Positions 1 through 9,709 are shown, counted from the first letter of the stretch. The stretch is DNA of 64,000 bases from Arenimonas oryziterrae DSM 21050 = YC6267 (GCF_000420545.1 NZ_ATVD01000001.1:310001-374000), one strand, 5' to 3'. Made by a program: numbers and translations. Notes: generated by a model from the letters alone, not told the origin.

Positions 1-320
1 GCGCCCGCCAACGACAATTCGTAGTCGAGGAAACCGACGTCGAAGTTGGCGTTGTGGATGATCAGTTCGGCGCCACGAATGAAATCGAGGAACTCGTCGA
101 CGACCTGTCCGAAGCGCGGCTTGTCGGACAGGAAATCACGGGTGAGGCCGGTGACTTCCTGCGCACCCGGCTCCATCTCGCGGTCGGGATTGAGGTAGCG
201 CTGAAAATGCTTGCCGGTGGGCCGGCGTTCGAGCAATTCGATGCAGCCGATTTCGACGACGCGGTTGCCCTTTTCCCAAGACAATCCGGTCGTTTCGGTA
301 TCCAGGACCACCTGCCTCAT
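1..320 (-). CDS. dnaQ: DNA polymerase III epsilon subunit (3'-5' exonuclease), 3' end cut by window edge
   Basis: The proofreading subunit of the replicative polymerase removes misincorporated nucleotides. Only the first 106 residues are present because the gene runs off the window start. The N-terminus [13 protein letters not shown] carries Exo I (D7, E9 in DTETTGL). HNANFD at residues 89-94 is Exo II, with D94 as metal ligand. The Exo III motif and the polymerase-binding tail lie outside. The start ATG overlaps the rnhA stop as ATGA, so translation is probably coupled. The order gloB / methyltransferase / rnhA / dnaQ is the same as in E. coli, which supports the identification. Recognition is from motifs and synteny; the missing C-terminus cannot be judged. 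Confidence 0.93.
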   Translation of the reverse strand, partial: MRQVVLDTETTGLSWEKGNRVVEIGCIELLERRPTGKHFQRYLNPDREMEPGAQEVTGLTRDFLSDKPRFGQVVDEFLDFIRGAELIIHNANFDVGFLDYELSLAG

Positions 321-784
321 CGCACCGCTTCCTTGTTGCCGATTTTCTGTGCCGCGAGGCGCGCGAGGGTATCGACGCGTTCGTTGTCCGGGTCGCCGGC
401 ATGGCCCTTCACCCAGCGCCACTGCACTTTGTGCGGTGCGGCCGCCGCCTGCAGACGCAGCCACAGATCCTGGTTTTTTACCGGATCGCCGCCGGCGGTT
501 TTCCAGCCGCGACGAATCCAGTTCGGCAGCCACTCGCCGATGCCTTTCTGCACGTACTGCGAGTCGGTGTAGAGGGTGACTTCGCAAGCGTTCTTGAGTG
601 CTTCCAGCGCCATGATCGCGGCGAGCAATTCCATGCGGTTGTTGGTGGTGTCGGGCTCGCCGCCGGAAAGCTCGCGCTCGGTGTCGCCATGGCGCAACAG
701 GGCGCCCCAGCCGCCCGGACCGGGATTGCCCAGGCAGGCGCCGTCGGTATGGATGAGGACCTGTTTCATCGTCGCGGTCGTCAT
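317..784 (-). CDS. rnhA: Ribonuclease HI
   Basis: RNase HI cuts the RNA strand of RNA:DNA hybrids, such as Okazaki primers and R-loops, in the cytoplasm. The 155-residue protein has the full catalytic set: D14 ([13 protein letters not shown]), E52 (NNRMEL), D74 (YTDSQYV), H128 (VKGHAG) and D138 (NERVDTLA). Each is offset by four from the E. coli D10/E48/D70/H124/D134. That offset suggests the true start could be the internal ATG at 769 ([10 protein letters not shown]), which would give the usual length. The longer start overlaps the methyltransferase stop as TGATG. The stop overlaps the dnaQ start as ATGA, so the three genes read as one transcription unit. Confidence 0.96.
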   Translation of the reverse strand: MTTATMKQVLIHTDGACLGNPGPGGWGALLRHGDTERELSGGEPDTTNNRMELLAAIMALEALKNACEVTLYTDSQYVQKGIGEWLPNWIRRGWKTAGGDPVKNQDLWLRLQAAAAPHKVQWRWVKGHAGDPDNERVDTLARLAAQKIGNKEAVR

Positions 785-1476
785 CAGCTGGGGCTCATGC
801 CGGTGCGCAGGCCGACCGCGGGCATCGGCTTGCGTTGCGGCGTCAGCGGAATCTCGCGTCGGCGCGCCACGATCAGGGTCGCGGCACGAAAGGCGTCGAA
901 CAGGCGCGGACGCCGGTCTTCCATCAGCGTGACGCCTTGCTTGCTGGCCCAGTTCGGACCCAGATAGTGCCGACGCAGGACGTCGAGACCGGCGTTACGC
1001 AACAGGTCTTCGACGGCACCCGCGCTGCGGGTCACGCCGGCCTGCAGCGCCCAGCGCAAGCGGGTCGGGCTCCAGGGGTTGAGGCTGATGATCAAGACCA
1101 CTCCTTCAGGTTTGAGCACCCGCGCGTACTCCGCCACCAGAGCGGGGGCATCGCGGGAAGATTCGAGGACGAACAGGGAAAACACCAGGGACAAGCTGTC
1201 CGGTGCCAGCGGCAGGGCGTCGTCCTCGCAGCGAAACTGGCCGTCGAAGCCCGGCGCCGACCGGTGCAGGCTCAGGACCTGGGCAAGCATGTTGCCGGAC
1301 AGTTCGGCGGGGTGCTCCGCCGTTGGCCTCAGGAACAGGCCGGTATGGCCGAAGACCCGGGTCAATTCCGGGGTCGCCTGGCGTTGGACATCGACAATCA
1401 GCCGCCTTCCTGCCCCCCGATGGAACCAATCGGGCGATCGGTTTTCGGGTTGACGCCGGGAGCGAGGGGAAGGCAT
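784..1476 (-). CDS. Class I SAM-dependent methyltransferase (YafS-like)
   Basis: A putative small-molecule or RNA methyltransferase of unknown substrate. A Rossmann-type core is visible: an acidic segment [15 protein letters not shown], then a helix and the typical beta-5 block [19 protein letters not shown]. The glycine-rich motif I is poorly conserved, so the substrate and even activity are uncertain. The position between gloB and rnhA matches yafS of E. coli, which has the same fold. An upstream ATG at 1503 would add nine residues, but it would leave only 18 bp to the divergent gloB start. The ATG at 1476 is preferred for that reason. Neither start has a strong Shine-Dalgarno sequence. The stop overlaps rnhA as TGATG. 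Confidence 0.75.
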   Translation of the reverse strand: MPSPRSRRQPENRSPDWFHRGAGRRLIVDVQRQATPELTRVFGHTGLFLRPTAEHPAELSGNMLAQVLSLHRSAPGFDGQFRCEDDALPLAPDSLSLVFSLFVLESSRDAPALVAEYARVLKPEGVVLIISLNPWSPTRLRWALQAGVTRSAGAVEDLLRNAGLDVLRRHYLGPNWASKQGVTLMEDRRPRLFDAFRAATLIVARRREIPLTPQRKPMPAVGLRTGMSPS

Positions 1477-1521
1477 GGTCGGGATTCTGCGGCAATCCGC
1501 CATTCAGGTCATCCACCGAGC

Positions 1522-2292
1522 GTGCTGCATCTCCGCCCCCTGCCCGCCCTCGTCGACAACTACATCTGGACCCTGGCCGACGCCGCCGGCCAGGCCTTGA
1601 TCGTGGATCCGGGCGAGGCCGCGCCGGTTCTCGCGGCCGTCGACGCCGGCCTGCACCCGGTCGCGATCCTGATCACGCATCACCACCCCGACCATATCGG
1701 CGGCGTAGCCCGCCTGCTCGAAGCTTTCGACATTCCCTGCTATGCCCCACAGGACGAGCGGATACCGCAGGCGAGCCAGCGGGTCGCGGACGGCGATCGC
1801 GTGCGGGTCGAGGCCCTGGGCCTGGAGTTCGAGGTCCTCGCCGTGCCGGGGCATACGCGCAGCCATGTCGCCTATCACGGCGGGGGCATCGTCTTTTGCG
1901 GGGACACTTTGTTCAGCCTCGGCTGCGGGCGCCTGTTCGAAGGCAGCCCGGCGCAGATGCTGAATTCGCTCGACCGCCTCGCTGCCCTGCCCGCCCAGAC
2001 CCAGGTCTGCTGCACGCACGAATACACCGAAAGCAATGGCCGGTTCGCCCGGATTGCCGAACCGGAGAATCCGGTGCGCGACCTGCGTTTGGAAGAAGTC
2101 GCCCGCCAGCGGGCCGGCGGACGCGCCAGCCTGCCCAGCTCGATCGCCAGCGAGCGCGACTGCAACCCGTTCCTGCGCGTCGGCCAAGCCGGCATTCGCA
2201 GGGCATTGAAACAATGGCGCGGCATCGAGACCGATGATCGCCTGCAGACCTTCGCGGCCTTGCGCGAATGGAAGGATGGTTTCCGCGCATGA
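1522..2292 (+). CDS. gloB: Hydroxyacylglutathione hydrolase (glyoxalase II)
   Basis: Hydrolyses S-lactoylglutathione to D-lactate and glutathione, the second step of methylglyoxal detoxification. The 256-residue protein starts from a GTG (VLHLRPLPALVDNYIW) and aligns with the family from its first residues. The metallo-beta-lactamase signature THHHPDH at 52-58 supplies the two-metal site, with the later ligands in VPGHTRSH and FCGDTLF. The C-terminal HAGH substrate-binding region (ASERDCNPFLR) is present. The start lies in a short divergent gap next to the methyltransferase gene. The stop overlaps mltD as ATGA. No ATG fits the family N-terminus in this frame, so the GTG start is chosen. Confidence 0.93.
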   Translation: MLHLRPLPALVDNYIWTLADAAGQALIVDPGEAAPVLAAVDAGLHPVAILITHHHPDHIGGVARLLEAFDIPCYAPQDERIPQASQRVADGDRVRVEALGLEFEVLAVPGHTRSHVAYHGGGIVFCGDTLFSLGCGRLFEGSPAQMLNSLDRLAALPAQTQVCCTHEYTESNGRFARIAEPENPVRDLRLEEVARQRAGGRASLPSSIASERDCNPFLRVGQAGIRRALKQWRGIETDDRLQTFAALREWKDGFRA

Positions 2293-3512
2293 ATTCCCGA
2301 TCGATGATCTTCGCTCTCGCGGCAGCGGGCCTGCTGTCGGCCTGCCAGACGGCGGTGCGTCCGAACCGGCCGGAGCCCGTCGCCGGTAACCCCACGGTTC
2401 CCGCCACGCCCACCACCGGCACCGTGCCTCCCGTCGAAGGGAACGAGCCGGCGCTGGACCTGCCTCTCGAGGCCGGCATTCCGATCACGGCTGCGAGCGG
2501 CCAGCGTCGTGGCGAAGACGTCTTCCTGCGCCTTCGCGGCGGCTTCAGTGCCGGCGCCTGCGATGCCGGCAGCCATGCCGCGTTGTGGCGCAAACGCTAC
2601 GCGCAAAGTCCGCGCGCGTTCGCGCAACACCTCGAGAACATTCTGCCGATGCTCGATTTCGTCAGTCGCGAAGTCGAGCGCGACGGCTTGCCAGCGGAGT
2701 TCGCCCTGATCCCGCTCGTGGAAAGCTGGTATCGCCCGGATGCGCTCGGCGCCGGCGGACCGGCCGGCATGTGGCAGATGATCGGCAGCACGGCCCGCAA
2801 TCACGGCATCCACATTCAATCGGGTTACGACGGGCGCCTGTCGCCGGTCGAATCCACACGCGCAGCGCTGTCCTATCTCAAGACCCTGCAGAAGATGTTC
2901 GACGGCTGGCAGCCGACCGTGATGGCCTACAACGCGGGCGAGTATCGCGTTCTCAACGCCTTCAAGCGCAACGGCAGCCGCGAGGCCTCCGGCGAGAAGC
3001 GCTTGCCCAAGGGCCTGTCCAACATCACCTATGACTACGTCGCGAAATTGCAGGCGCTGTCTTGCCTGATCAGCGAGCCGGAACGACAGGGGCTTGTTCT
3101 GCCGATGGATGCGCGCTTCGTTCCGCTCGAGCCGATCCTGGTCGACGCGAAGGTACGCACGCTCGGACAACTGTCCAAAGGCTCGGGCATCCCCGAGGCA
3201 GCCCTTCGGCGTCTGAATCCGGGGTTCCGCACCGGTCGCATCGTGCCCGGTGTGCCCCGGCTGGTGCTGATGCCGTCGGGTGCGGCACCGGTCACCGTCG
3301 CCGACACGGACGCCGCGGACGACACCGTCGAACCGTCGATCGACGAAGCAGCGGCGACGTCGGGGGCGAAAACGCACCGGGTTCGTGCCGGCGACACCCC
3401 CTGGTCGATCGCCAAACGCTACGGTCTGTCGATCCAGCAGTTGCTGCGCGTCAACAATCTCGGCCGCAAGGCAGTGCTGCGACCGGGCCAGACCTTGAAG
3501 ATTCTTCCCTGA
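2289..3512 (+). CDS. mltD: Membrane-bound lytic murein transglycosylase D, lipoprotein
   Basis: Cleaves the MurNAc-GlcNAc bond of peptidoglycan with formation of 1,6-anhydro ends. The 407-residue protein has a lipoprotein signal peptide ending in the lipobox LSAC (C19). A spacer rich in Pro and Thr follows. The Slt-type domain spans about residues 120-230, with the catalytic Glu E145 in LVESWYRP, then GPAGMWQM and AYNAGEYR. One clear LysM repeat lies at the C-terminus (HRVRAGDTPWSIAKRYGLSI, about 363-406). E. coli MltD has two LysM copies; only one is obvious here. An upstream in-frame start at 2268 would bury the signal peptide, so the ATG overlapping the gloB stop (ATGA) is used. Confidence 0.92.
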   Translation: MNSRSMIFALAAAGLLSACQTAVRPNRPEPVAGNPTVPATPTTGTVPPVEGNEPALDLPLEAGIPITAASGQRRGEDVFLRLRGGFSAGACDAGSHAALWRKRYAQSPRAFAQHLENILPMLDFVSREVERDGLPAEFALIPLVESWYRPDALGAGGPAGMWQMIGSTARNHGIHIQSGYDGRLSPVESTRAALSYLKTLQKMFDGWQPTVMAYNAGEYRVLNAFKRNGSREASGEKRLPKGLSNITYDYVAKLQALSCLISEPERQGLVLPMDARFVPLEPILVDAKVRTLGQLSKGSGIPEAALRRLNPGFRTGRIVPGVPRLVLMPSGAAPVTVADTDAADDTVEPSIDEAAATSGAKTHRVRAGDTPWSIAKRYGLSIQQLLRVNNLGRKAVLRPGQTLKILP

Positions 3513-3591
3513 GACACGCTCCATGCTTGGCGGTATGGCATGGCGGCGTTCAAACTAGCGCCCTTACAAATTTCGCAACCGGAGAGCAACG

Positions 3592-4386
3592 ATGGGATTC
3601 CTGAGCGGCAAACGTGCGCTGATCGTCGGCATCGCCAGCCAGCGATCCATCGCCACCGGCATCGCCGAAGCGATGCATCGCGAAGGCGCGGAGCTGGCGT
3701 TCACCTACCAGAACGAGAAGCTTAAATCGCGCGTCGAGGAAGCGGCGGCCGACTGCAAATCGAGCATCGTGCTGCCCTTGGACGTCGCCGAAGACGCGCA
3801 GATCGACGCGATGTACGCCGAGCTCGGCAAGCACTGGAGCGATGGCTTCGACATCCTGGTGCACTCGGTCGGCTTCGCGCCGCGCGAGGCCCTCGATGGT
3901 GAATTTCTCGAAGGCCTGACGCGCGAAAGCTTCCGCATCGCCCACGACATCTCCAGCTACAGCCTCGCCGCATTGGCCAAGGCCGGCCGACCGATGATGA
4001 AGGGCCGCAACGGCAGCATCCTGACGCTGAGCTACCTCGGTGCCGAGCGCGCGCTGGCGAACTACAACGTGATGGGCCTGGCCAAGGCCAGCCTCGAAGC
4101 GAACGTGCGCTACCTGGCCTTGAATCTCGGTCCGGAAGGCACGCGCGTCAACGCGATCTCCGCCGGTCCGATCAAGACGCTCGCAGCGGCCGGCATCGCC
4201 AACTTCCGCAAGATGCTGCACCACGTCGAGGAATACGCACCGCTGCGCCGGACCGTCACGATCGAGGATGTCGGCAACGTCGCCGCCTTCCTGTGTTCGG
4301 ACCTGGCCGCGGGCGTGACCGGCGAAGTCACTTACGTCGACGCCGGATACAACGTGCTGGGCATGACCGGTATCGAAGGCGTCTGA
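3592..4386 (+). CDS. fabI: Enoyl-[acyl-carrier-protein] reductase (NADH)
   Basis: Catalyses the last reduction of each fatty-acid elongation cycle, from trans-2-enoyl-ACP to acyl-ACP, using NADH. The 264-residue SDR protein carries the FabI nucleotide-binding signature [13 protein letters not shown] (from residue 13). The catalytic pattern is Y148, Y158 and K165 in [20 protein letters not shown], two residues later than E. coli Tyr146/Tyr156/Lys163. A Shine-Dalgarno GGAGAG precedes the ATG. The gene is monocistronic, with a 79-bp gap to mltD and a strong hairpin terminator just downstream. It is the target class of triclosan-type inhibitors. Confidence 0.97.
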   Translation: MGFLSGKRALIVGIASQRSIATGIAEAMHREGAELAFTYQNEKLKSRVEEAAADCKSSIVLPLDVAEDAQIDAMYAELGKHWSDGFDILVHSVGFAPREALDGEFLEGLTRESFRIAHDISSYSLAALAKAGRPMMKGRNGSILTLSYLGAERALANYNVMGLAKASLEANVRYLALNLGPEGTRVNAISAGPIKTLAAAGIANFRKMLHHVEEYAPLRRTVTIEDVGNVAAFLCSDLAAGVTGEVTYVDAGYNVLGMTGIEGV

Positions 4387-4407
4387 TCCGCCTGATAGCC
4401 GCAAAAG

Positions 4408-4438
4408 AAAAGGCCCGGATTTCTCCGGGCCTTTTTCT
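4408..4438. terminator. Bidirectional rho-independent terminator between fabI and ppiD
   Basis: A 12-bp perfect stem, AAAAGGCCCGGA / TCCGGGCCTTTT with a TTTC loop, is flanked by an A-run on the left and a T-run on the right. It can therefore stop both the rightward fabI transcript and the leftward ppiD transcript. These two genes converge here. Confidence 0.9.
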
Positions 4439-4455
4439 TTGCCTGAGCCGTCCGC

Positions 4456-6432
4456 TTACAGACGATCTTCGGCGATATCGATGCTGAAACGCTTGCGCTG
4501 CGCCTGGATATAGGCGCGACGCTCAACGTCGCCACGCAGCTTGCCCAGCTGTTCGACTAGGGTCTTGCGGATGTCGGCAGTCACGACCTTGGGATCGCCG
4601 TCGGTCACCGCTGTCACTTCCACCAGGGCGTAGCGATCGGGGGCCAGCTTGGCCAGACCGATCTCGGTCTTGCCGGCGGCCGGACGCGGCAGACGGAAGG
4701 CTTCCGTGAACAGCGCCGCGAGTTGCGGGCTTGGCGGCTGACGGGTCGCCTTCGGCACCACGGCCACGGTGCGCGACACCTCGGTGGCCAGCGTGTCCAG
4801 GCCCTCGCCCTTGCGGGCGCGTCCGAGCAGCGCATCGGCCTGGACCTTGGCGGCCTTGATCAGGCGGTCGCCGGCCAGATCGGACATGACGCGGTCGCGA
4901 ATGGACGCCAGCGGAATCGCCGTCACTGGTTTGTAGTCCACGACGTGCAGGACGACGACGTGGTTGGGCGCGACTTCGACCGGATCGCTGACCAGGCGCT
5001 CGACTTTCTGCGAGCTGTTGAACGCGGCCTTGCGGACCGGCTCCAGCGCCGCGATGCCTTCACCCTGATCGAGCGAAAACGGCGCGGTGCGAGTCACCGG
5101 CAACTTGAGCTTCTGGGCCGTGGTCGCCAGCTGGCGCGGATCGGCGTAGATCGCGTCGACCAGCTTGGTCTGGAGGTCGTTGAACGCACGCTCGCGCTCG
5201 CTCTCCAGATACTGCGACTCGAGTTCCGCACGAACGCTTTCGAAGGGCTTTTGCGTGCCGGGAACGATGTCGCGGAACTGCACCACATGCCAACCATCGG
5301 ACAAACGCACCGGGTCGCTGACCTGGCCACGCTGCAACGCGGCGAGCGCGGCATCGAACGCATCGCCGAACACGCCCTTGCTTACCGGGCCGAGATCGCC
5401 GCCGGCATCCTTGGAGCCGATGTCATCGGAATACTGACGGGCGAGCGCCGCGAAATCCGCGCCGGGCAGACGCGCCTTGGCAGCGATATCGCGCGCCTTG
5501 GCGAGCGCCGCATCGGACGCCGCGGCGGGCGCATTTTCCGCAACCTGCACGAGAATATGGGAGGCAACGCGCTGATCTTCGGTGCCGTAGCGCTCTTTCT
5601 GCTCGACATAAAGCTTCTTGAGCGCCTCGTCCGAGGCCGTGACGCTGACCGGAAGCGTCGAGGCGTCCAGCTCCACATATTCGACCGTGACCGTTTCCTT
5701 GGTCTGATACTGCGTGGCATGCGCGTCGTACCAAGCCTTGATCTCGGCCTCGGTCGGCGGCAAGGCCGGCATCGACGGCGGCGGGATTTCCAGCAGGCGC
5801 AAGTCGCGGGTCTGGTCGTTGAGGCGCAGGAACGTGTCGAGCTCGCTTTCGCTGGCGAAGGCAGAAGCCGCGATCTGCTTGGGCAGCATTTCCTGGATGA
5901 TGTCGGCGCGAACCAAGGCTTCGACCTGCTTGGGCGTCAGCTGCTGCATGTTCAGCACAAGCTGGTACTGATTGACGTCGAACTTGCCGTCCGGCCCGTG
6001 GAAAGCCTCGTTGTCCATGATGGACTTCTGGACGATGCTGTCGGGAATGACGATGCCTTCGCGCTCGGACACCATCTTCATCAAGGCTTCGTCGATCATC
6101 TGATCGAGAACGATGCGTTTGTTCTCGACTTTCTCGAATTCGGCGGGATTGAACGATTCGCCCTGCTGCTGGCGCTGCATCTGGCGGACCTGATCGAAAC
6201 GCTTTCGGAATTCGTCCTGGGTAATCTCGTCCTTCGACCACAAGGCGCTCACCGGCCAAAATTTCGGCGCGGTCGGCCACCAGGCGGGCGCACGCTCGAT
6301 CTTGGCGGCGTAGGTCGGCACGTCGGCAGTCAGGTAGCTCTCCATGCCGAAGAAAGCCATGGTCAGGATGATCAGTCCCAGGACGATGGAGGCGATCCAG
6401 CCGGAGGTTTTCTCGCGAATGCTCTGAAGCAT
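4456..6432 (-). CDS. ppiD: Periplasmic folding chaperone / peptidyl-prolyl isomerase PpiD
   Basis: An inner-membrane-anchored chaperone that helps newly secreted proteins fold near the Sec translocon. From the internal ATG (MLQSIREKTSGW) the protein has 658 residues. There is one N-terminal membrane segment (IASIVLGLIILTMAFFGM, about 12-30), then a SurA_N-like chaperone region. A parvulin domain follows at about 285-385 (ASHILVQ, GGDLGPVSKGVFGDAFD, VRLSDGWHVVQF), and then a second degenerate lobe. An ATG nine codons upstream, at 6459, is also possible; the shorter start matches the family. A Trp/Pro-rich stretch (APAWWPTAPKFWPVSALW) sits between the membrane helix and the first chaperone helix. 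Upstream lies the tRNA-Asp terminator, so the gene probably has its own promoter. Confidence 0.92.
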   Translation of the reverse strand: MLQSIREKTSGWIASIVLGLIILTMAFFGMESYLTADVPTYAAKIERAPAWWPTAPKFWPVSALWSKDEITQDEFRKRFDQVRQMQRQQQGESFNPAEFEKVENKRIVLDQMIDEALMKMVSEREGIVIPDSIVQKSIMDNEAFHGPDGKFDVNQYQLVLNMQQLTPKQVEALVRADIIQEMLPKQIAASAFASESELDTFLRLNDQTRDLRLLEIPPPSMPALPPTEAEIKAWYDAHATQYQTKETVTVEYVELDASTLPVSVTASDEALKKLYVEQKERYGTEDQRVASHILVQVAENAPAAASDAALAKARDIAAKARLPGADFAALARQYSDDIGSKDAGGDLGPVSKGVFGDAFDAALAALQRGQVSDPVRLSDGWHVVQFRDIVPGTQKPFESVRAELESQYLESERERAFNDLQTKLVDAIYADPRQLATTAQKLKLPVTRTAPFSLDQGEGIAALEPVRKAAFNSSQKVERLVSDPVEVAPNHVVVLHVVDYKPVTAIPLASIRDRVMSDLAGDRLIKAAKVQADALLGRARKGEGLDTLATEVSRTVAVVPKATRQPPSPQLAALFTEAFRLPRPAAGKTEIGLAKLAPDRYALVEVTAVTDGDPKVVTADIRKTLVEQLGKLRGDVERRAYIQAQRKRFSIDIAEDRL

Positions 6433-6473
6433 ATTGGTCAGCCGTTTGGGCGATGCCACGGTGGCGGCACCGC

Positions 6474-6505
6474 AAAAAACGAGGGCGCCTGATTAGGCGC
6501 CCTCG
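6474..6505 (-). terminator. Rho-independent terminator after tRNA-Asp
   Basis: On the minus strand an 11-bp perfect stem (CGAGGGCGCCT / AGGCGCCCTCG, 4-base loop) is followed by six T residues. It ends the hupB / tRNA-Val / tRNA-Asp transcript before ppiD. Confidence 0.92.
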
Positions 6506-6511
6506 GGGGTA

Positions 6512-6588
6512 TGGCGGAGTGGACGGGACTCGAACCCGCGACCTCCGGCGTGACAGGCCAGCATTCTAACCGACTGAACTACCACTCC
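6512..6588 (-). tRNA. tRNA-Asp (GTC)
   Basis: A full cloverleaf of 77 nt with CCA encoded. The acceptor is GGAGTGG / CCACTCC, the anticodon loop CTGTCAC gives GTC, and the T-arm is GCGGGTTCGAGTCCCGT. It lies 25 bp from tRNA-Val and is followed by a terminator. Confidence 0.97.
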
Positions 6589-6613
6589 GCGTTTCTTTGC
6601 AAGGGTGCTTAAC

Positions 6614-6688
6614 TGGTGGGTGCTGAGGGTTTCGAACCCCCGACCCTCTCCGTGTAAGGGAGACGCTCTACCGCTGAGCTAAGCACCC
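6614..6688 (-). tRNA. tRNA-Val (TAC)
   Basis: A 75-nt cloverleaf with encoded CCA. The acceptor is GGGTGCT / AGCACCC, the anticodon loop CTTACAC gives TAC, and the T-arm is GGGGGTTCGAAACCCTC. It starts only 11 bp after the hupB stop, so it is probably processed from the hupB transcript. Confidence 0.97.
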
Positions 6689-6699
6689 TAGCGAGACGA

Positions 6700-6972
6700 T
6701 CAGTTTACTGCATCCTTAAGGGCTTTACCAGCCTTGAAGGCCGGATTTTTCGAGGCCTTGATCTTGATGGTCTCGCCCGTCTGCGGGTTGCGACCCTGGC
6801 GAGCGGCGCGTTTGCGGACCGAGAAAGTACCGAAGCCGACGATCGTGACGTCGTCGCCCTTCTTGAGGGCCTTCTTGATGACTTCGATGAATGCATCGAC
6901 CGCGCGGCCGGCATCAGCCTTGGTCAGTTCGCTTTCGTCGCCGATGGCAGCAACCAATTCGCCTTTGTTCAT
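6700..6972 (-). CDS. hupB: DNA-binding protein HU (beta type)
   Basis: A nucleoid-associated protein that bends and compacts DNA as a dimer. It has 90 residues, the usual length. The family signature [18 protein letters not shown] and the beta-arm residues [20 protein letters not shown] are intact. The start [11 protein letters not shown] is standard. The gene lies directly downstream of lon, as in E. coli. A good sigma70-type promoter (TTGCAC-17-TATAAA) lies about 130 bp upstream, so it need not depend on lon readthrough. It is followed by two tRNA genes and a terminator. Confidence 0.97.
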   Translation of the reverse strand: MNKGELVAAIGDESELTKADAGRAVDAFIEVIKKALKKGDDVTIVGFGTFSVRKRAARQGRNPQTGETIKIKASKNPAFKAGKALKDAVN

Positions 6973-7099
6973 TATTGACTCCCTTAGCGAGATGATCTCG
7001 CAGATTCTGTGTAACCGGGTCTGGTCGTGCCATGCACGTCACCGATCCGATCCTCTTGTACCGCAGCCGGGACTGAAGAGCCCGCAGCGGTTGGGAGGA

Positions 7100-7128
7100 T
7101 TTATACCAGTGCAAATTTCCACGTGCAA
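7100..7128 (-). promoter_or_regulatory. Putative sigma70 promoter of hupB
   Basis: Minus strand: TTGCAC at 7128-7123, a 17-bp spacer and TATAAA at 7105-7100. The predicted start is about 120 nt before the hupB ATG. The -10 and spacing are good and the -35 is moderate (three of six). Confidence 0.6.
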
Positions 7129-7180
7129 TACGCGAGAGCCGCATTTACAGCGGCTTTGCGGGCCATACGGCAATTGTCGA

Positions 7181-9619
7181 TCAATGCGGCCGCGTGCTCT
7201 CGCTCGCATGTTCGGCGGCGTCATCCACCGACTCGGCGCCCTTCGGCGAATCGTTGGAAGGCGGGGCCAGCGGCTGCACGAGGGCGATGTCGAGCACCTG
7301 GTCGATCCACTTCACCGGAACGATCTCAATGCCTTGCGTGACGTTCTTGGGAATATCGGCAAGATCCTTGCGGTTCTCTTCCGGGATGATCACGATCTTG
7401 ATGCCACCGCGCAAAGCGGCCAAAAGCTTCTCTTTGAGACCGCCGATCGGCAGCACGCGACCACGCAAAGTGATCTCGCCGGTCATCGCGACATCCGAAC
7501 GCACCGGCACGCCCGACAGAACGGACACCAGTGCTGTAACCATGGCCACGCCCGCGCTGGGACCGTCCTTGGGCGTCGCCCCCTCGGGAACATGCACATG
7601 GGTATCGAATTTCTGGTGGAACTCCGAGTCCAGGCCCAGACGTTCGCTGCGCGCGCGCACCACGCTGTAGGCGGCTTTCACCGACTCCTGCATGACGTCG
7701 CCGAGCTGTCCGGTGAGTATCAGCTGACCCTTGCCTGGCAACAGCGAGGCTTCGATCTGCAGCAAGTCGCCGCCGACCTCGGTCCAGGCTAGTCCGGTGA
7801 CCAGTCCGACTTCGTGCTCGGCCTCGGCTCGACCAAAATCGAAGCGCTGCACGCCCAGATACTTGTCGAGATTTTCCGAGGACACCTGCACGGCCGGCGC
7901 CGGACCTTCTTTCTTCGCTGGTCGCGGACCAGCCAGTGCGATTTCCTTCACCACCTTGCGGGAAATCTTGGCGATTTCACGCTCCAGATTGCGCACGCCC
8001 GATTCGCGCGTGTAGTAGCGCACGATGTCGCGCAGGGCCGATTCCTGGATATCCAGCTCATGCTCCTGCAGGCCGTTCGCTTTCAATTGCTTGGGCAACA
8101 GATAGCGACGCGCGATGCCGAGTTTTTCCTCTTCCGTGTAGCCGGGGATCCGAATGACCTCCATGCGATCAAGCAGGGGGCCGGGAATGTTCAGCGAATT
8201 GGAGGTTGCGACGAACATCACCTCGGACAAGTCGAGATCCACTTCCAGATAGTGATCGTTGAAGCTGTGATTCTGCTCAGGATCGAGCACCTCGAGCAGG
8301 GCCGAAGACGGATCGCCGCGGAAATCCATGCTCATCTTGTCGATTTCATCGAGCAGGAACAGCGGATTCTTGCTGCCCACCTTGCTCAGGTTCTGCACGA
8401 TGCGGCCGGGCATGGATCCGATATAGGTCCGGCGATGGCCACGTATCTCGGCCTCGTCGCGCACGCCGCCCAAAGACATGCGCACGAACTTGCGATTCGT
8501 GGCCTTGGCGATGCTCTGGCCCAGCGAGGTCTTGCCCACGCCAGGCGGACCGACCAGGCAAAGGATCGGGCTTTTCATCTGCTTCACGCGCGCCTGCACC
8601 GCGAGATATTCAAGGATTCGTTCCTTGACCTTCTCCAGGCCATAGTGGTCGTCGTCGAGCACCTGTTGAGCGGCTTTCAGGTCCTTGCGCACCTTGTTGC
8701 GCTTCTTCCAGGGCACGCCGATGAGCCAGTCGAGATAGTTGCGCACGACAGTGGCCTCGGCCGACATCGGCGACATCTGCTTGAGCTTATTGAACTCGGA
8801 ACGCGCCTTGGTTTCCACCGGTTTGGGCATGCCCGCGGCGGCGATCTTCTTCGCCAGCTCGTCGAGTTCGTTCGGCGCTTCGTCGAGGTCGCCCAGTTCT
8901 TTCTGGATCGCCTTCATCTGTTCATTGAGATAGTACTCGCGCTGGCTGCGTTCCATCTGCGACTTCACGCGGCCGCGGATGCGCTTCTCGATCTGCTGCA
9001 CGTCGATTTCGCCGTCAACCAGTCCGATCAGCACTTCCAGGCGTTCGCCGACATCGAGGGTTTCCAGCAAACGCTGCTTGTCGGACAGGCGCGCGCCTAA
9101 ATGCGCGGCGATGGTGTCGGCGACGCGGCTCGGGTCCTCGATGCCCGACAAAGTCGTCAGCAGCTCCGGCGGGAGTTTGCGATTGGTCTTGACGTACTGC
9201 TCGAACAGACCCATCAGCGAACTCAGCGTGACACCCAACTCACGCTCGTCACGCTCGTAGTTGGAGTCGAGCGTGACGCCGTTGCCGGTCAGCGCGCCGT
9301 CATTCTCGCCATAGCCTTCGACGGCGACGCGGGACACGCCTTCCACGAGCACCTTGATGGTGCCGTCGGGCAGCTTGAGCAGTTGCAGGACGGTCGCCAG
9401 GGTGCCGACCTCGTAGAGATCGTCCTTGCCCGGGTCGTCGACATCCGGACTCTTCTGCGCGACGAGCAGGATCTGCTTGTCGGCCGCCATCGCCTGATCC
9501 AACGCCTTGATCGAGCGGTCGCGCCCGACGAACAGCGGAATCACCATGTGCGGATAGACCACCACGTCGCGCAAGGGCAGCACGGGCAGGTCAATGCGGG
9601 TTTGGGTCTGGGTTTCCAT
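7181..9619 (-). CDS. lon: ATP-dependent serine protease Lon
   Basis: A cytoplasmic AAA+ protease that degrades misfolded proteins and regulators. The 812-residue product has the N-terminal LAN domain ([18 protein letters not shown]), Walker [10 protein letters not shown] at 357-365, Walker B LLDEIDKM around 423 and the Ser-Lys catalytic dyad. S687 sits in PKDGPSAG and K730 in GGLKEK, 43 residues apart as in E. coli (S679/K722). The start is fixed by a strong GGAGGA Shine-Dalgarno five bases upstream; a longer frame reaching 9688 has no such site. A sigma32-like promoter lies about 40-70 bp upstream. The clpX-lon-hupB order is classical. Confidence 0.98.
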   Translation of the reverse strand: METQTQTRIDLPVLPLRDVVVYPHMVIPLFVGRDRSIKALDQAMAADKQILLVAQKSPDVDDPGKDDLYEVGTLATVLQLLKLPDGTIKVLVEGVSRVAVEGYGENDGALTGNGVTLDSNYERDERELGVTLSSLMGLFEQYVKTNRKLPPELLTTLSGIEDPSRVADTIAAHLGARLSDKQRLLETLDVGERLEVLIGLVDGEIDVQQIEKRIRGRVKSQMERSQREYYLNEQMKAIQKELGDLDEAPNELDELAKKIAAAGMPKPVETKARSEFNKLKQMSPMSAEATVVRNYLDWLIGVPWKKRNKVRKDLKAAQQVLDDDHYGLEKVKERILEYLAVQARVKQMKSPILCLVGPPGVGKTSLGQSIAKATNRKFVRMSLGGVRDEAEIRGHRRTYIGSMPGRIVQNLSKVGSKNPLFLLDEIDKMSMDFRGDPSSALLEVLDPEQNHSFNDHYLEVDLDLSEVMFVATSNSLNIPGPLLDRMEVIRIPGYTEEEKLGIARRYLLPKQLKANGLQEHELDIQESALRDIVRYYTRESGVRNLEREIAKISRKVVKEIALAGPRPAKKEGPAPAVQVSSENLDKYLGVQRFDFGRAEAEHEVGLVTGLAWTEVGGDLLQIEASLLPGKGQLILTGQLGDVMQESVKAAYSVVRARSERLGLDSEFHQKFDTHVHVPEGATPKDGPSAGVAMVTALVSVLSGVPVRSDVAMTGEITLRGRVLPIGGLKEKLLAALRGGIKIVIIPEENRKDLADIPKNVTQGIEIVPVKWIDQVLDIALVQPLAPPSNDSPKGAESVDDAAEHASESTRPH

Positions 9620-9660
9620 GAGTCCTCCGGCGGGCCTGTCGACCCTTTGCTCGTTTGAGG

Positions 9661-9689
9661 TTATGGGGATGCCGCACCGCACTTGCAAG
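9661..9689 (-). promoter_or_regulatory. Putative sigma32 heat-shock promoter of lon
   Basis: Minus strand: CTTGCAA at 9689-9683, a 14-bp spacer, then CCCCATAA at 9668-9661. This fits the sigma32 pattern CTTGAAA-N(13-15)-CCCCAT closely (one mismatch in the -35). It lies 42 bp before the lon ATG. Confidence 0.75.
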
Positions 9690-9709
9690 CAAGATACGAC
9701 GAGCGGCCC

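Noticed and set aside
3513..3591. A promoter for fabI (TTGGCG with a -10)
   Set aside because: No TATAAT-like hexamer at 16-18 bp from the -35 candidate.
4723..6492. A 589-codon plus-strand open frame opposite ppiD
   Set aside because: Shadow of ppiD; composition is typical of antisense reading of a GC-rich gene.
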